Origin: Macrosoma leucophasiata
Taxonomy: Eukaryota > Arthropoda > Insecta > Lepidoptera > Hedylidae
Reading direction: 5' to 3'
Length of the DNA: 64,000 nucleotides
NCBI GenBank assembly: GCA_036365455.1
Contig: JAWQUS010000022.1
Coordinates: 3,286,001-3,350,000 of the forward strand
Positions within the stretch are counted from its first letter, which is position 1; each line of letters starts with the position of its first letter. The notes under the pieces were generated by a model. It saw nothing but the letters and a program-made list of their open reading frames with translations. It was not told where the DNA came from and searched no databases. Of the stretch, positions 62,001 to 64,000 are shown piece by piece. Both the position numbers and the translations under genes were made by a program.

Positions 62001-64000
62001 TTAGGATTAACACAAAAGTTACTAATTGTATCTTGAGGCCTGACATACTTTTGCGGTTGGGCTTTAATTCTACTAAGTGTTTGGATCCATTGATGTTGAC
62101 AATCGTCATCCGCCCTCTCTATTGAAATTTGGATGTTTTTTCATCTTAAATGTATTGCGAGTGTTCAGGTTTTGTTAGCCGAAAATAGTGATTTGGTTTG
62201 TCCGTTAAATGAGCACAGACTGTAGACTGTAGAATTAAAAAATTGCAACCCTTTATACGTCCCACTGCTGGGCACGAGTCTTTCCCCTTCTTGGGAGGAG
62301 CCCTGGAGCTTACTCCACTACGCTGCTCCAATGCAACCCGCATTGGAGCAGCGTAGTGGAGTAAGCTGGTGGAGATACGGATTAGTGGCCCATCCGCTGG
62401 CGGATGTTTTCAAACTAACCGCAATAAAGCCTCAGACATGGTTCAACGAGTGCTAATTTGCCACTTGCGGTCACCCATCACACACCCAACCGCGCCCGTA
62501 TCGCACAACCGAGTAGATCGCTTGCGATCTACACCCGTCGCGGAGCCACGTGCGCTTCGACTGTAGAATTATATCGGTGTTATTTCTTGTGTTCAGGTGG
62601 ACCATCAGCATCTCTGGCCATCATGGGGCGGTTCGCCGTGAACATATCCTACAACATTGGTCTACAGTACGCAGCTGAGTTGTTACCCACTGTGGTGAGA
62701 GCTCAGGGCGTCGCGTTGATCCACATTATGGGCTACGTGGCTTCCATTGTTGCACCATTTGTTGTTTACTTGGTAAGTTAAAAAATGAAGGCTTCGGAAC
62801 GTGCGAAGCCCATCGCCCTCCAATGGAGGGGAATTCTACCGCTAGTGCCGTCAGACAATCGAACAATGTCGGTTGAACCATTCCAATAGGGCAGTGGCGG
62901 ACTATAATCATCATCCCTTGATGAGCCAAATGCGGCTTTTGGCATTTGGAGGCCCAGTATGACGAGCTCATCACCCAGTGGAGGAGAATTCTACCGCTAG
63001 TGCCGTCAGACAATCGAACAATGGCGGTTGAATCATTCCAATAAGGCGGACTAAGATCATCAGAAGCCCGGGGCGGCTTTTGGCATTTGGAGGCCCCGTA
63101 GGCTGATGCACGAGCAAAAAACAAGACCCCTACCCACGCACAAATTGGGCCCCACGTATGATTGATATGGGAGACAAATTCTTAAATACACAGACAGTAC
63201 ACGCGTGATCACAAAAAAAAAAATCGAGATTGCCCTGCGTAAGCTTCTACAAATCTTTCCTGATTTCTAGCGACCATTCGATCTTTGAAGGCCCCCATAA
63301 CTTGAGGCCCGTGGCAGACCGCCCCCCCGTAGTCTGCCACTGCAATAGGGTAGTAAATTCAACGCTGGACGGGCAGCAGCATTCCGCGATAAAACTATTG
63401 CCATAGCCATGATAGCCAATCCGCCTGCGAAGTGCGATTATGTAATAATCACCACTGTTGTGAGCGTGTCAAAAGAGGGCTGTCATTTAAATCTAGAGCT
63501 AAACTTTGACTTCAATTTTCTCCTAAACTATAATGCCTAATTAGCACCAAAGTTTAAAACACTATGGAATCAATATACCCCTCAAGATTTATTTCTTCAC
63601 TAGCTGCTGCCCGCAACGTAGGCTGCGTGACGGCTCTACAAAAAAAAAAAATCAGTTATTTTGCTAGTTTCTTCATTATTTTTAACCTTGTATATGACAG
63701 GATGATCTATAAAAAGTACATGGTATTTGGGCGGCCACACAAAACTGCGATGCATTCGTGCGAGCTCGCAGATATTTGTGATGCGATGGAATTCGCAGTT
63801 ATGTGTGGAAGCCCTTTATGATAACATAGAAAACTTTGGGATTTGATCGACTTAAAATTGAATGTACATACAAACATACATTCATTTCATCTGTTATAGG
63901 CGAACATATCACCAGACCTCCCACTCCTGATCCTGGGTATATTAGGCGTAATCGGAGGTCTGTTGTGCCTCTTCCTTCCGGAGACCATGGACACGGAGAT
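31734..64000 (+). CDS. SLC22-family (organic cation/carcinine transporter-like) membrane transporter, split gene, 3' end beyond window
   Basis: Ten plus-strand exons join in one continuous frame (573 complete codons so far): 31734-32095, 48416-48608, 50153-50282, 51629-51757, 55998-56190, 58624-58729, 60765-61015, 61443-61522, 62597-62772, 63900->64000. All introns are GT-AG; phases are 2,0,1,1,2,0,2,1,0. Seen in the protein: cytoplasmic N-terminus, TM1 about aa 77-98, a large extracellular loop about 99-190 with Cys108, 139, 166, 190 and sequons at N115 and N173, the MFS motif-A sequence GWIADKYGR (215-223), PESARW (332-337), ELP (442-444), a second motif-A-like DRWGRRW (454-460), AELLPTVVRAQG (508-519) and LPET (566-569). 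These are hallmarks of SLC22 carriers, 12-TM plasma-membrane facilitators for organic cations, anions or zwitterions. The N-terminal block before TM1 recalls the insect carcinine-transporter branch; substrate is inference. Typical family length is 550-600 aa, so little is missing. It is the only host gene recognised. Confidence 0.93.
32250..32460 (+). mobile_element. T-type element with a different tRNA-like core
   Basis: Core GACTTCGGTAGCTTAGTGGT and B box AGGTTCGATTCCTGCC, again with an inverted partial copy upstream (GAATCGAACCTC) and TTTCTTTCCC on the right. A and B boxes are intact but the anticodon arm does not fold well. Confidence 0.66.
32740..33228. mobile_element. Harbinger-like MITE (TTA duplication) with SINE-B inside
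   Basis: Inverted ends GGCTGCCTGTCCATTGACGC and, at the right, GCGTCATTGGACAGGCAGCC. Flanked by TTA on both sides (32737-32739, 33229-33231). SINE-B occupies about 32818-33109. Confidence 0.68.
32818..33109 (+). mobile_element. SINE-B nested in the Harbinger-like MITE
   Basis: Diverged 5' end (TTACTGGAGGTATAGATCTA), good tail and A run. Confidence 0.78.
33520..33892 (+). mobile_element. Retroposon F, 5'-truncated, with internal tandem repeat
   Basis: Near its end AACGCTGCTTTTATACGAAT and the following TTTTACTTGACACTGGC block occur twice in tandem; poly(A) 33881-33892. Confidence 0.68.
34000..34386 (+). mobile_element. RTE-2 LINE 3' end
   Basis: Encodes KVAQRAMERAMLGVSLRD, ARRISTLKWQWAVHIARR and GRPPTRWTDDLIKVAG, the C-terminus of an RTE-type endonuclease/reverse transcriptase widespread in moths. 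The 3' end is TTCAGCAGTGGACGTCTATA then (GAT)n. Confidence 0.84.
34035..34370 (+). pseudogene. RTE-2 reverse transcriptase C-terminal fragment
   Basis: 111 codons to a stop, motif set as above. 5'-truncated; no catalytic residues. Confidence 0.82.
34530..34831 (-). mobile_element. SINE-B, full length minus
   Basis: Poly-T of about 22, then the intact family core to CTCTACCACCAGT. Confidence 0.85.
35066..35369 (+). mobile_element. TIR-1, near-complete copy
   Basis: Both ends present: CATAGAGCAACACC (shortened) and GGTGGCCCGTGTTGCTCTATG. The interior has no ORF. Confidence 0.74.
35425..35651 (+). mobile_element. SINE-B, diverged
   Basis: AAATGGTAGGGTTCAGCGCT core and GCATGCTTGTTTGCTATCGT tail with a short A run. 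Confidence 0.6.
35655..36230. other. Stretch without recognised genes or repeats
   Basis: AT-rich intron sequence. Confidence 0.4.
36232..36422 (+). mobile_element. Helitron-like element, sister of 16724-16914
   Basis: AATGTTTGTCTGTATGTCC to GGGTACAACTAG. Confidence 0.58.
36455..36760 (-). mobile_element. SINE-A, full length with 12-bp duplication
   Basis: GTAAAGAAAGAA at 36443-36454 and 36761-36772. Tail CGTAACTTCACGCC at left and tRNA head at right. Confidence 0.88.
36980..37275 (+). mobile_element. TIR-1, full copy (reference)
   Basis: About 296 bp. Ends are near-perfect inverted repeats of about 45 bp: CATAGAGAAACACGGACCAC at left and GTGTTGCTCTATG at right. The GGCGGACCGGAGGGGAGTAG block lies inside both ends. 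Non-autonomous. Confidence 0.78.
37330..37408 (+). repeat. tRNA-like sequence related to T elements
   Basis: GCGGTAGCTCAGTGGTAAAG and AGGTTCGATTCCTGCCCGAA. The acceptor stem does not pair, so a functional tRNA gene is unlikely. Confidence 0.55.
37693..37928 (+). mobile_element. SINE-B, 3' end lost at a SINE-D junction
   Basis: Ends CAATGTGAACTGCA and runs straight into family D sequence. Confidence 0.74.
37929..38158 (-). mobile_element. SINE-D, partial
   Basis: From the GGCCAACCCGCTGTCGGATG block to CCGAGTAGATCGC and GAGCCAT. Confidence 0.68.
38213..38494 (+). mobile_element. SINE-B inserted into a repeat whose empty site is at 21927-21998
   Basis: Starts ACTGGTGGTAGAGCTTC, loses about 20 bp of the core (TTTCATAACACC) and ends in about 21 A. 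Flanks rejoin as GCAAGCCACAAC | AGACCAGTCCCC. Confidence 0.82.
38725..39314. mobile_element. hAT-type MITE with a palindromic T element inside
   Basis: Ends CAGAGGTTCCCAAAC and TTTGGGAATCACTG, flanked by the exact 8-bp repeat GTCTACAG (38717-38724, 39315-39322). Inner insertion 38751-39161. Confidence 0.8.
38751..39161 (-). mobile_element. T element, palindromic, 10-bp duplication
   Basis: ATTTTTTCTT at 38741-38750 and 39162-39171. It holds a minus tRNA-like core (B box reverse GGCTCGAACTCGCG), the family leader, and a terminal 165-bp palindrome (39000-39164) whose outer arms are 44 bp and exact. Confidence 0.74.
39425..39828 (-). mobile_element. TIR-1, full copy enlarged by an AT-rich insert
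   Basis: Inverted ends present. About 95 AT-rich bases (39540-39634) sit between the halves. Confidence 0.7.
39947..40307 (-). mobile_element. SINE-D, full length
   Basis: Reference copy: AATAATGGCAACCCATTATA, ACTGCTATCTATCGATAGCA, TTAACCGAGCAGATCGC, CCATGCGCGCTTCA. About 360 bp without ORF. Confidence 0.78.
40425..40757 (+). mobile_element. Family L LINE-type tail, copy 2 (near-identical to 8313-8640)
   Basis: Differs at a few positions; same tail AATAAACTGAATAAACG. Confidence 0.66.
40760..41150. other. Stretch without recognised genes or repeats
   Basis: No coding signal in this part of intron 1. Confidence 0.35.
41150..41910. repeat. Mixed repeat scraps: Helitron end, (GAAAA)n, (GTAT)n blocks
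   Basis: Starts with the inverse of the 16700 Helitron end (CGGCAAGCTTCGTATTGCCT), then a (GAAAA)n run at 41213-41240. GTATGTATGTATAG blocks at 41515, 41611 and 41864 accompany duplicated CCGTCAAAATTGGT-like text. Confidence 0.5.
41916..42325. mobile_element. hAT-like element TAGGGTTGCCAGG with TIR-2 inside
   Basis: Ends TAGGGTTGCCAGGCGTCCGG and CCTAACAACCCTA. No clean 8-bp duplication was found. Confidence 0.55.
42068..42253 (-). mobile_element. TIR-2 with 7-bp duplication
   Basis: CACACCGCGGACACTCCGCC to CATATTCTCTG, flanked by CCCAAAT (42061-42067, 42254-42260). Confidence 0.74.
42383..42540. mobile_element. hAT fragment related to 62892-63342
   Basis: AGTGGCGGACTAAGATCATC and GGCTTTTGGCATTTGGAGG; right end absent. 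Confidence 0.55.
42568..42724 (+). mobile_element. SINE-B 5' half
   Basis: From TTTACTGGTGGTAGAGCCC to GGCACAGAGGCACAACAC. Confidence 0.74.
42823..42955 (+). mobile_element. Jockey-like LINE 3' UTR fragment
   Basis: CAGGTTGCCTGGAAGAAATC, GCGATAAGGCCGCC, GGTGTACAATAAAGAAT and a (TAA)n end, as at 7420-7545. Confidence 0.66.
42957..43510 (-). mobile_element. Three short Helitrons in tandem, head to tail
   Basis: Units 42957-43140, 43141-43324 and 43325-43510 (184-186 bp) are nearly identical. Each is, in reverse, AATATATATAAATCTCGTGT at the 5' end and GGGGCGGGCCGCTAG plus T at the 3' end. Confidence 0.76.
43511..43677 (+). mobile_element. Helitron, plus orientation, next to the trimer
   Basis: AAGATAAAGCTGAAGAGTTT to GAAGCCGGGGCGGGCCGTTAG. 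Confidence 0.62.
43936..44219 (+). mobile_element. SINE-B with small core deletion
   Basis: Lacks about 15 bp between GGTAGTGTTC and CGGTCAGG; A run at 44204-44219. Confidence 0.82.
44221..44410 (+). mobile_element. TIR-1, truncated
   Basis: Shortened left end and interior up to ACTGTTTTGCATT. Confidence 0.62.
44455..44922 (-). mobile_element. RTE-1 fragment (146-codon open frame)
   Basis: Minus frame 44471-44911 encodes VCRKEHESKLNAVEMRSLRK to LSAYPVRDLA. Very close to the 19147 copy, suggesting recent activity. Confidence 0.84.
44942..45011 (+). mobile_element. hAT MITE right-end fragment
   Basis: GGTCTATATGAACCACTTTG, GGAATCACTGG, as at 18949. Confidence 0.55.
45015..45611. other. Mostly unassigned; short repeat shared with 53800-53872
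   Basis: GTGAATGACAAAGAATGACT and the GTTATCAGTTTGTAA block at 45329-45395 recur in inverse near 53800. No gene seen. Confidence 0.4.
45612..45880 (+). mobile_element. SINE-B2, plus
   Basis: AAGCTCGAGGGCGTAGGCAC, TAATCTATCTGCCTCC, TTACTATCACAGATACATAA, short A tail. Confidence 0.72.
46040..46351 (-). mobile_element. TIR-1, full copy nested in SINE-A
   Basis: Inverted ends GCAACTCGGCCCACCGGTCG and GGTGGCCCGTGTTGCTCTATG. Confidence 0.76.
46516..46810 (+). mobile_element. SINE-B, full length, nested in SINE-A
   Basis: 5' stem GAGCTCC/GGAGCTC exact; A-rich end. Flanks share ACTTT. Confidence 0.85.
46910..47325. other. Stretch without recognised genes or repeats
   Basis: AT-rich intron sequence; an open frame at 46932-47162 has no recognisable family. 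Confidence 0.35.
47330..47625 (-). mobile_element. Retroposon F fragment fused to a T element end
   Basis: F sequence (poly-T, GGCATCGCTATCACGCATAT) to about 47499, then TTTTATATTATTTCGCATTA and TTTGACTTCAGGCAAGGCTC of T. Confidence 0.66.
47626..47756 (-). mobile_element. RTE-1 tail fragment
   Basis: (GTAT)n, then CTTCACGCCAGGTCCCTAAC to CTTCATACAT. Confidence 0.74.
47991..48274 (+). mobile_element. SINE-B, full length
   Basis: TTTACTGGTGGTAGAGCTCC to an A run; minor deletions in the core. Confidence 0.82.
48280..48377 (-). mobile_element. SINE-B 5' end, just before exon 2
   Basis: GCAGCAAGTAGGTATATAAG to CTCTACCATCAGTC; a 38-bp gap separates it from the exon 2 acceptor. Confidence 0.72.
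48416..48608 (+). CDS. SLC22 gene coding exon 2 (aa 121-185)
   Basis: Acceptor CCCACAG at 48409-48415, donor GTGAG at 48609. Encodes the cysteine-rich extracellular loop (DRCSMYSADW, IVPCQHGWEYN). The reading frame joins exon 1 through an AG|A arginine codon. A SINE-B fragment ends about 39 bp upstream and a hAT MITE starts 46 bp downstream. Confidence 0.92.
48655..49003. mobile_element. hAT MITE with 8-bp duplication, just after exon 2
   Basis: Ends CAGTGCCGGATTAGCC and GGATTATCCGGCACTG, flanked by CTTATCGC (48647-48654, 49004-49011). 349 bp, ACGGGCCCCGC repeats near both ends. Confidence 0.82.
49030..49350 (-). mobile_element. Retroposon F, minus
   Basis: GTCATCGCTAATACATATAT to CTTTCAAGGTTCCCGCCAA; no long poly-T. 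Confidence 0.7.
49425..49618 (+). mobile_element. TIR-1, left part
   Basis: CATAGAGCAACAAGGGCCAC and interior to GTATTTCCCTCCGCAG. Confidence 0.66.
49751..50128. mobile_element. T element, head-to-head palindrome with two tRNA-like cores
   Basis: A minus core (about 49775-49850) and a plus core (about 49970-50046) are inverse copies. Arms 49752-49888 and 49933-50075 pair with few mismatches around a ~45-base centre. Both cores keep A and B boxes. It ends 24 bp before exon 3. Confidence 0.78.
50153..50282 (+). CDS. SLC22 gene coding exon 3 (aa 186-229)
   Basis: Begins LDWVCE, the conserved end of the extracellular loop, and carries TM2 and the MFS loop 2-3 motif GWIADKYGRIPAL. Acceptor TTCTGCAG, donor GTAAGG, phase 1. 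A palindromic T element ends only about 25 bp before the acceptor. Confidence 0.94.
50283..50879. other. Intron 3, left part: repeat scraps only
   Basis: AGCTACCTCCATCTTTTTCG with TTGCGTAGCGTTCAGG (50653-50706) recurs at 61967-62017. GCGATCGCCAATCCGCC (50821-50837) is the intact form of the TIR-3 target at 13725. No exon signal. Confidence 0.5.
50880..51267 (+). mobile_element. Decayed jockey-like LINE 3' end with poly(A)
   Basis: Frames 50883-51095 and 51073-51200 give VLCRLFNGECSAELFDMVPP and WNELPSEVFPQSYNMGFFNN, the usual end of jockey-like polymerases, separated by a frameshift near 51070. Tail: CCACTTTCCATCAGGTGGCC then poly(A). Confidence 0.76.
51268..51543 (+). mobile_element. SINE-B starting right after the LINE poly(A)
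   Basis: GGTGGTAGAGCTCCAGTGAC to ATTACATAAAAAAAA. It ends 85 bp before exon 4. Confidence 0.84.
51629..51757 (+). CDS. SLC22 gene coding exon 4 (aa 229-272)
   Basis: Encodes TM3 and TM4 (GTNLIGFIAGVGTAF and CRFLVGFAFDN). Acceptor TATTTCAG, donor GTAAGTG; phase 1 on both sides, so skipping it would keep frame. Confidence 0.93.
51785..51935 (+). mobile_element. RTE-1 tail, diverged
   Basis: AAGAGTCTTAGCAATCGGCG to GACTTGGCGTGAAGATACG. Confidence 0.7.
52009..52293 (+). mobile_element. SINE-A with shortened head
   Basis: CTGCCTCAGTAGCCTAGTAG, deletion between the boxes, then GGTTCGATTTCCAGGTCGGG and full body. Confidence 0.8.
52363..52434 (-). mobile_element. SINE-D tail fragment
   Basis: (AAT)n, GGCAACCCTTGATACGTCCC, CTGGGCACGAG. 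Confidence 0.66.
52626..52934 (-). mobile_element. SINE-A, full length with 13-bp duplication
   Basis: TTGTTAATTGTAA at 52613-52625 and 52935-52947. An intact, young-looking copy. Confidence 0.9.
53060..53245 (+). pseudogene. Frameshifted LINE reverse transcriptase fragment
   Basis: Reading across frames gives LASKKLGVL, then YYSF/QLYKAQ-like and HLDYCSHLWAGAP-like pieces, typical of jockey polymerases. Several indels. Confidence 0.6.
53503..53789 (-). mobile_element. SINE-B, full length minus
   Basis: Poly-T to CCTACCACCAGTAAAAA. Confidence 0.84.
53790..54363. other. Intron 4 stretch without recognised elements
   Basis: Only the 45329-type repeat (53800-53872, inverse) was noted. Confidence 0.4.
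54366..54719 (+). mobile_element. SINE-D, full length plus, (ATT)n tail
   Basis: GCGCGCATGGCCCCGCGGCT, GCGATCTACTCGGTTAAGCA, ATCGATAGATAGCAGTCG, CCAGTATAATGGGTTACC and ATTATTATTAT. The last GGGACG block is partly lost. Confidence 0.8.
54868..55774. mobile_element. 907-bp element with ~293-bp terminal inverted repeats
   Basis: Arms 54868-55161 and 55482-55774 are nearly identical inverses beginning AGTCCAGGAGGAATCGG. AATAT flanks it (54863-54867, 55775-55779). The 320-bp centre is AT-rich and has no convincing ORF. Superfamily unknown. Confidence 0.8.
55998..56190 (+). CDS. SLC22 gene coding exon 5 (aa 272-336)
   Basis: Encodes EYVGPKWRTF, matching the conserved loop after TM4 in SLC22 carriers, then TM5-TM6 and the start of PESARW. 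Acceptor CCTTCAG, donor GTGAGT, ending in phase 2. Confidence 0.94.
56370..57646 (-). mobile_element. Mariner-family transposon, nearly complete
   Basis: Inverted ends AGATTGGGAAAAAGTTTCTT at left and the inverse of AGGTTGGGGAAAAAGTCTTT at right, typical of mariner. Length about 1.28 kb as expected. The TA target duplication is not clean at the right edge. Confidence 0.86.
56513..57465 (-). pseudogene. Mariner transposase, single frameshift
   Basis: Two overlapping minus frames (57465-56917 and 57001-56513) together cover the usual ~345 codons. N-terminal helix-turn-helix region (YYKKGKNPTQAAKKICDVYG), WVPHEL, ITDDEKWITYD with the first Asp, HDNARPHTS with the second, YSPDLAPSDFHLF with the third; the last two are 34 residues apart (D34D). 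One base is missing near 56950, so the protein is broken. Flanked by mariner TIRs. Confidence 0.9.
57878..58094 (-). mobile_element. TIR-2 with 7-bp duplication
   Basis: CACACCGCGGACACTCCGCC to CATATTCTCTG, flanked by ACCCTGT (57871-57877, 58095-58101). It landed at the very end of the mariner-hosting element. Confidence 0.76.
58098..58582 (+). mobile_element. SINE-B2 split by SINE-A
   Basis: Left part ATTATAACTATCACAGAGAC to CATCTGTATTTTAAGTTTTG; right part GTAGATGTCTATAGGCTGCA to a short A run. Confidence 0.74.
58183..58495 (-). mobile_element. SINE-A, full length with 12-bp duplication
   Basis: TTTAAGTTTTGT at 58171-58182 and 58496-58507. Confidence 0.9.
58624..58729 (+). CDS. SLC22 gene coding exon 6 (aa 336-371)
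   Basis: Completes PESARW and encodes the charged cytoplasmic loop between TM6 and TM7 (GKIDKALTIMKKFERIN). Acceptor ATTTTCAG, donor GTAAGT, phase 0 at its end. A SINE-B tail lies about 45 bp upstream and a tandem duplication starts just after the donor. Confidence 0.92.
58737..59016 (+). repeat. Tandem duplication of about 140 bp after the exon 6 donor
   Basis: CTGGCTACGCTGATACTTGA, GACTCCGAGATGTCATATTG and GCCCTGAATGGTACTCCTG recur 140 bp later with few changes. Confidence 0.74.
59202..59634. mobile_element. TIR element with 120-bp arms and a truncated SINE-A inside
   Basis: Arms 59202-59321 and 59515-59634 begin GTTAAGAAAAACCGACTTCA. SINE-A tail 59383-59481 is flanked by TTAATACACTGAA / TTAATACAATGAA. 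Confidence 0.76.
59635..60410. other. Intron 6 stretch; hairpin at 59845-59901
   Basis: Contains a 19-bp perfect stem (TGTTGTGTCGTCGATGAGT and inverse) extendable to about 26 bp. Otherwise only A runs and unassigned sequence. Confidence 0.5.
60414..60599 (-). mobile_element. TIR-2, rearranged copy
   Basis: CACACCCCGGACACTCGGCG at left, GGACGTCGAAGTGTCCATTC and ATTCTTTG at right, with an extra ACATATTCTCTGACTCGGCT inside. Confidence 0.6.
60765..61015 (+). CDS. SLC22 gene coding exon 7 (aa 372-455)
   Basis: Encodes the rest of the cytoplasmic loop (SVLDLFKTPRLRRN), TM7, TM8 and the ELP motif, ending inside the second motif A (LDR|W). Acceptor TTTCCTAG, donor GTAAGA, phase 2. Confidence 0.93.
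61092..61351 (-). mobile_element. SINE-B, minus
   Basis: AGAAGTGGCAAACAAGCATG to GGAGCTCTACCAGG; no poly-T left. Confidence 0.8.
61443..61522 (+). CDS. SLC22 gene coding exon 8 (aa 455-482)
   Basis: Short exon giving DRWGRRW and TM9. Acceptor ATTTCAG, donor GTAAGTC, phase 1 at its end. Confidence 0.92.
61630..61944 (+). mobile_element. SINE-A, full length
   Basis: CTGCCTCGGTAGCCTAGTGG head, degraded B box (AGTTCGGTTCCTGGA), full body, tail GGCGTGAAGTTACG. Confidence 0.82.
62240..62559 (-). mobile_element. SINE-D carrying a perfect 28-bp palindrome
   Basis: Family D text with an inverted duplication: 62307-62334 and 62340-62367 are exact inverses around AACCC. Confidence 0.78.
62597..62772 (+). 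CDS. SLC22 gene coding exon 9 (aa 482-540)
   Basis: Encodes TM10, the conserved AELLPTVVRAQG loop and TM11. Acceptor TTGTGTTCAG, donor GTAAGTT, ending in phase 0. A SINE-D copy ends about 37 bp upstream. Confidence 0.94.
62892..63342. mobile_element. hAT-type element with 8-bp duplication
   Basis: Ends CAGTGGCGGACTA and TAGTCTGCCACTG, flanked by CAATAGGG (62884-62891, 63343-63350). The left end and its flank are duplicated in tandem (62816 and about 62983 start the repeated GGAGGGGAATTCTACCGC-like text). Confidence 0.8.
63351..63899. other. End of intron 9 without recognised elements
   Basis: A scrap of the GCCAATCCGCCTGCGAAG repeat at 63415-63435; otherwise unassigned. Confidence 0.4.
63900..64000 (+). 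CDS. SLC22 gene coding exon 10, cut by the window edge (aa 541-573+)
   Basis: Acceptor CTGTTATAG. Encodes TM12 and LPETMDTE, which matches the usual SLC22 end of TM12 followed by a short cytoplasmic tail. The stop codon lies outside the window. Confidence 0.92.

Overview
This window looks like nuclear DNA of an insect, most likely a moth or butterfly. Its coding exons are split by GT-AG introns and read as an insect-type SLC22 transporter. Nearly everything else is transposon-derived: tRNA-headed SINEs, RTE and jockey-like LINE tails, short Helitrons ending in CTAG, hAT-type MITEs with 8-bp duplications, and one mariner. The lepidopteran assignment rests on repeat families recognised from memory; no search was run.

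Layout. Positions 1-31,600 hold no recognisable host gene. This stretch is a patchwork of nested repeats, mostly SINE families A and B, RTE-1 fragments, Helitrons and terminal-inverted-repeat (TIR) elements. From about 31,672 to the right edge runs one plus-strand gene for a 12-TM SLC22 (organic cation/carcinine-transporter-like) protein. Ten coding exons are visible: 31734-32095, 48416-48608, 50153-50282, 51629-51757, 55998-56190, 58624-58729, 60765-61015, 61443-61522, 62597-62772 and 63900 to beyond the edge. The reading frame is continuous over 573 complete codons. All nine introns are GT-AG. The gene continues past the window, and a non-coding first exon must lie upstream because a 3' splice site precedes the ATG.

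The introns, especially the 16.3-kb first one, hold the same repeats as the upstream region, often within 25-90 bp of a splice acceptor. In this annotation, SINE-A is the tRNA-headed SINE, SINE-B the poly(A) retroposon beginning ACTGGTGGTAG, SINE-D an (ATT)n-tailed retroposon, T a tRNA-like retroposon that often forms palindromes, F a poly(A) retroposon, L a LINE 3'-tail family, and TIR-1 to TIR-5 are inverted-repeat elements.

How the parts fit together. The most interesting pattern is that three SINE families end in sequences resembling the 3' ends of three LINE families in the same window: SINE-A with RTE-1, SINE-B with a jockey-like element, and SINE-D with RTE-2. This suggests SINE-LINE partnerships. 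Other highlights are the palindromic tRNA-like T elements with retroposition-type target duplications, a 907-bp element with ~293-bp inverted arms, a head-to-tail Helitron trimer, and several deep nesting series. No CRISPR array, rRNA, functional tRNA gene or bacterial-type operon was seen.
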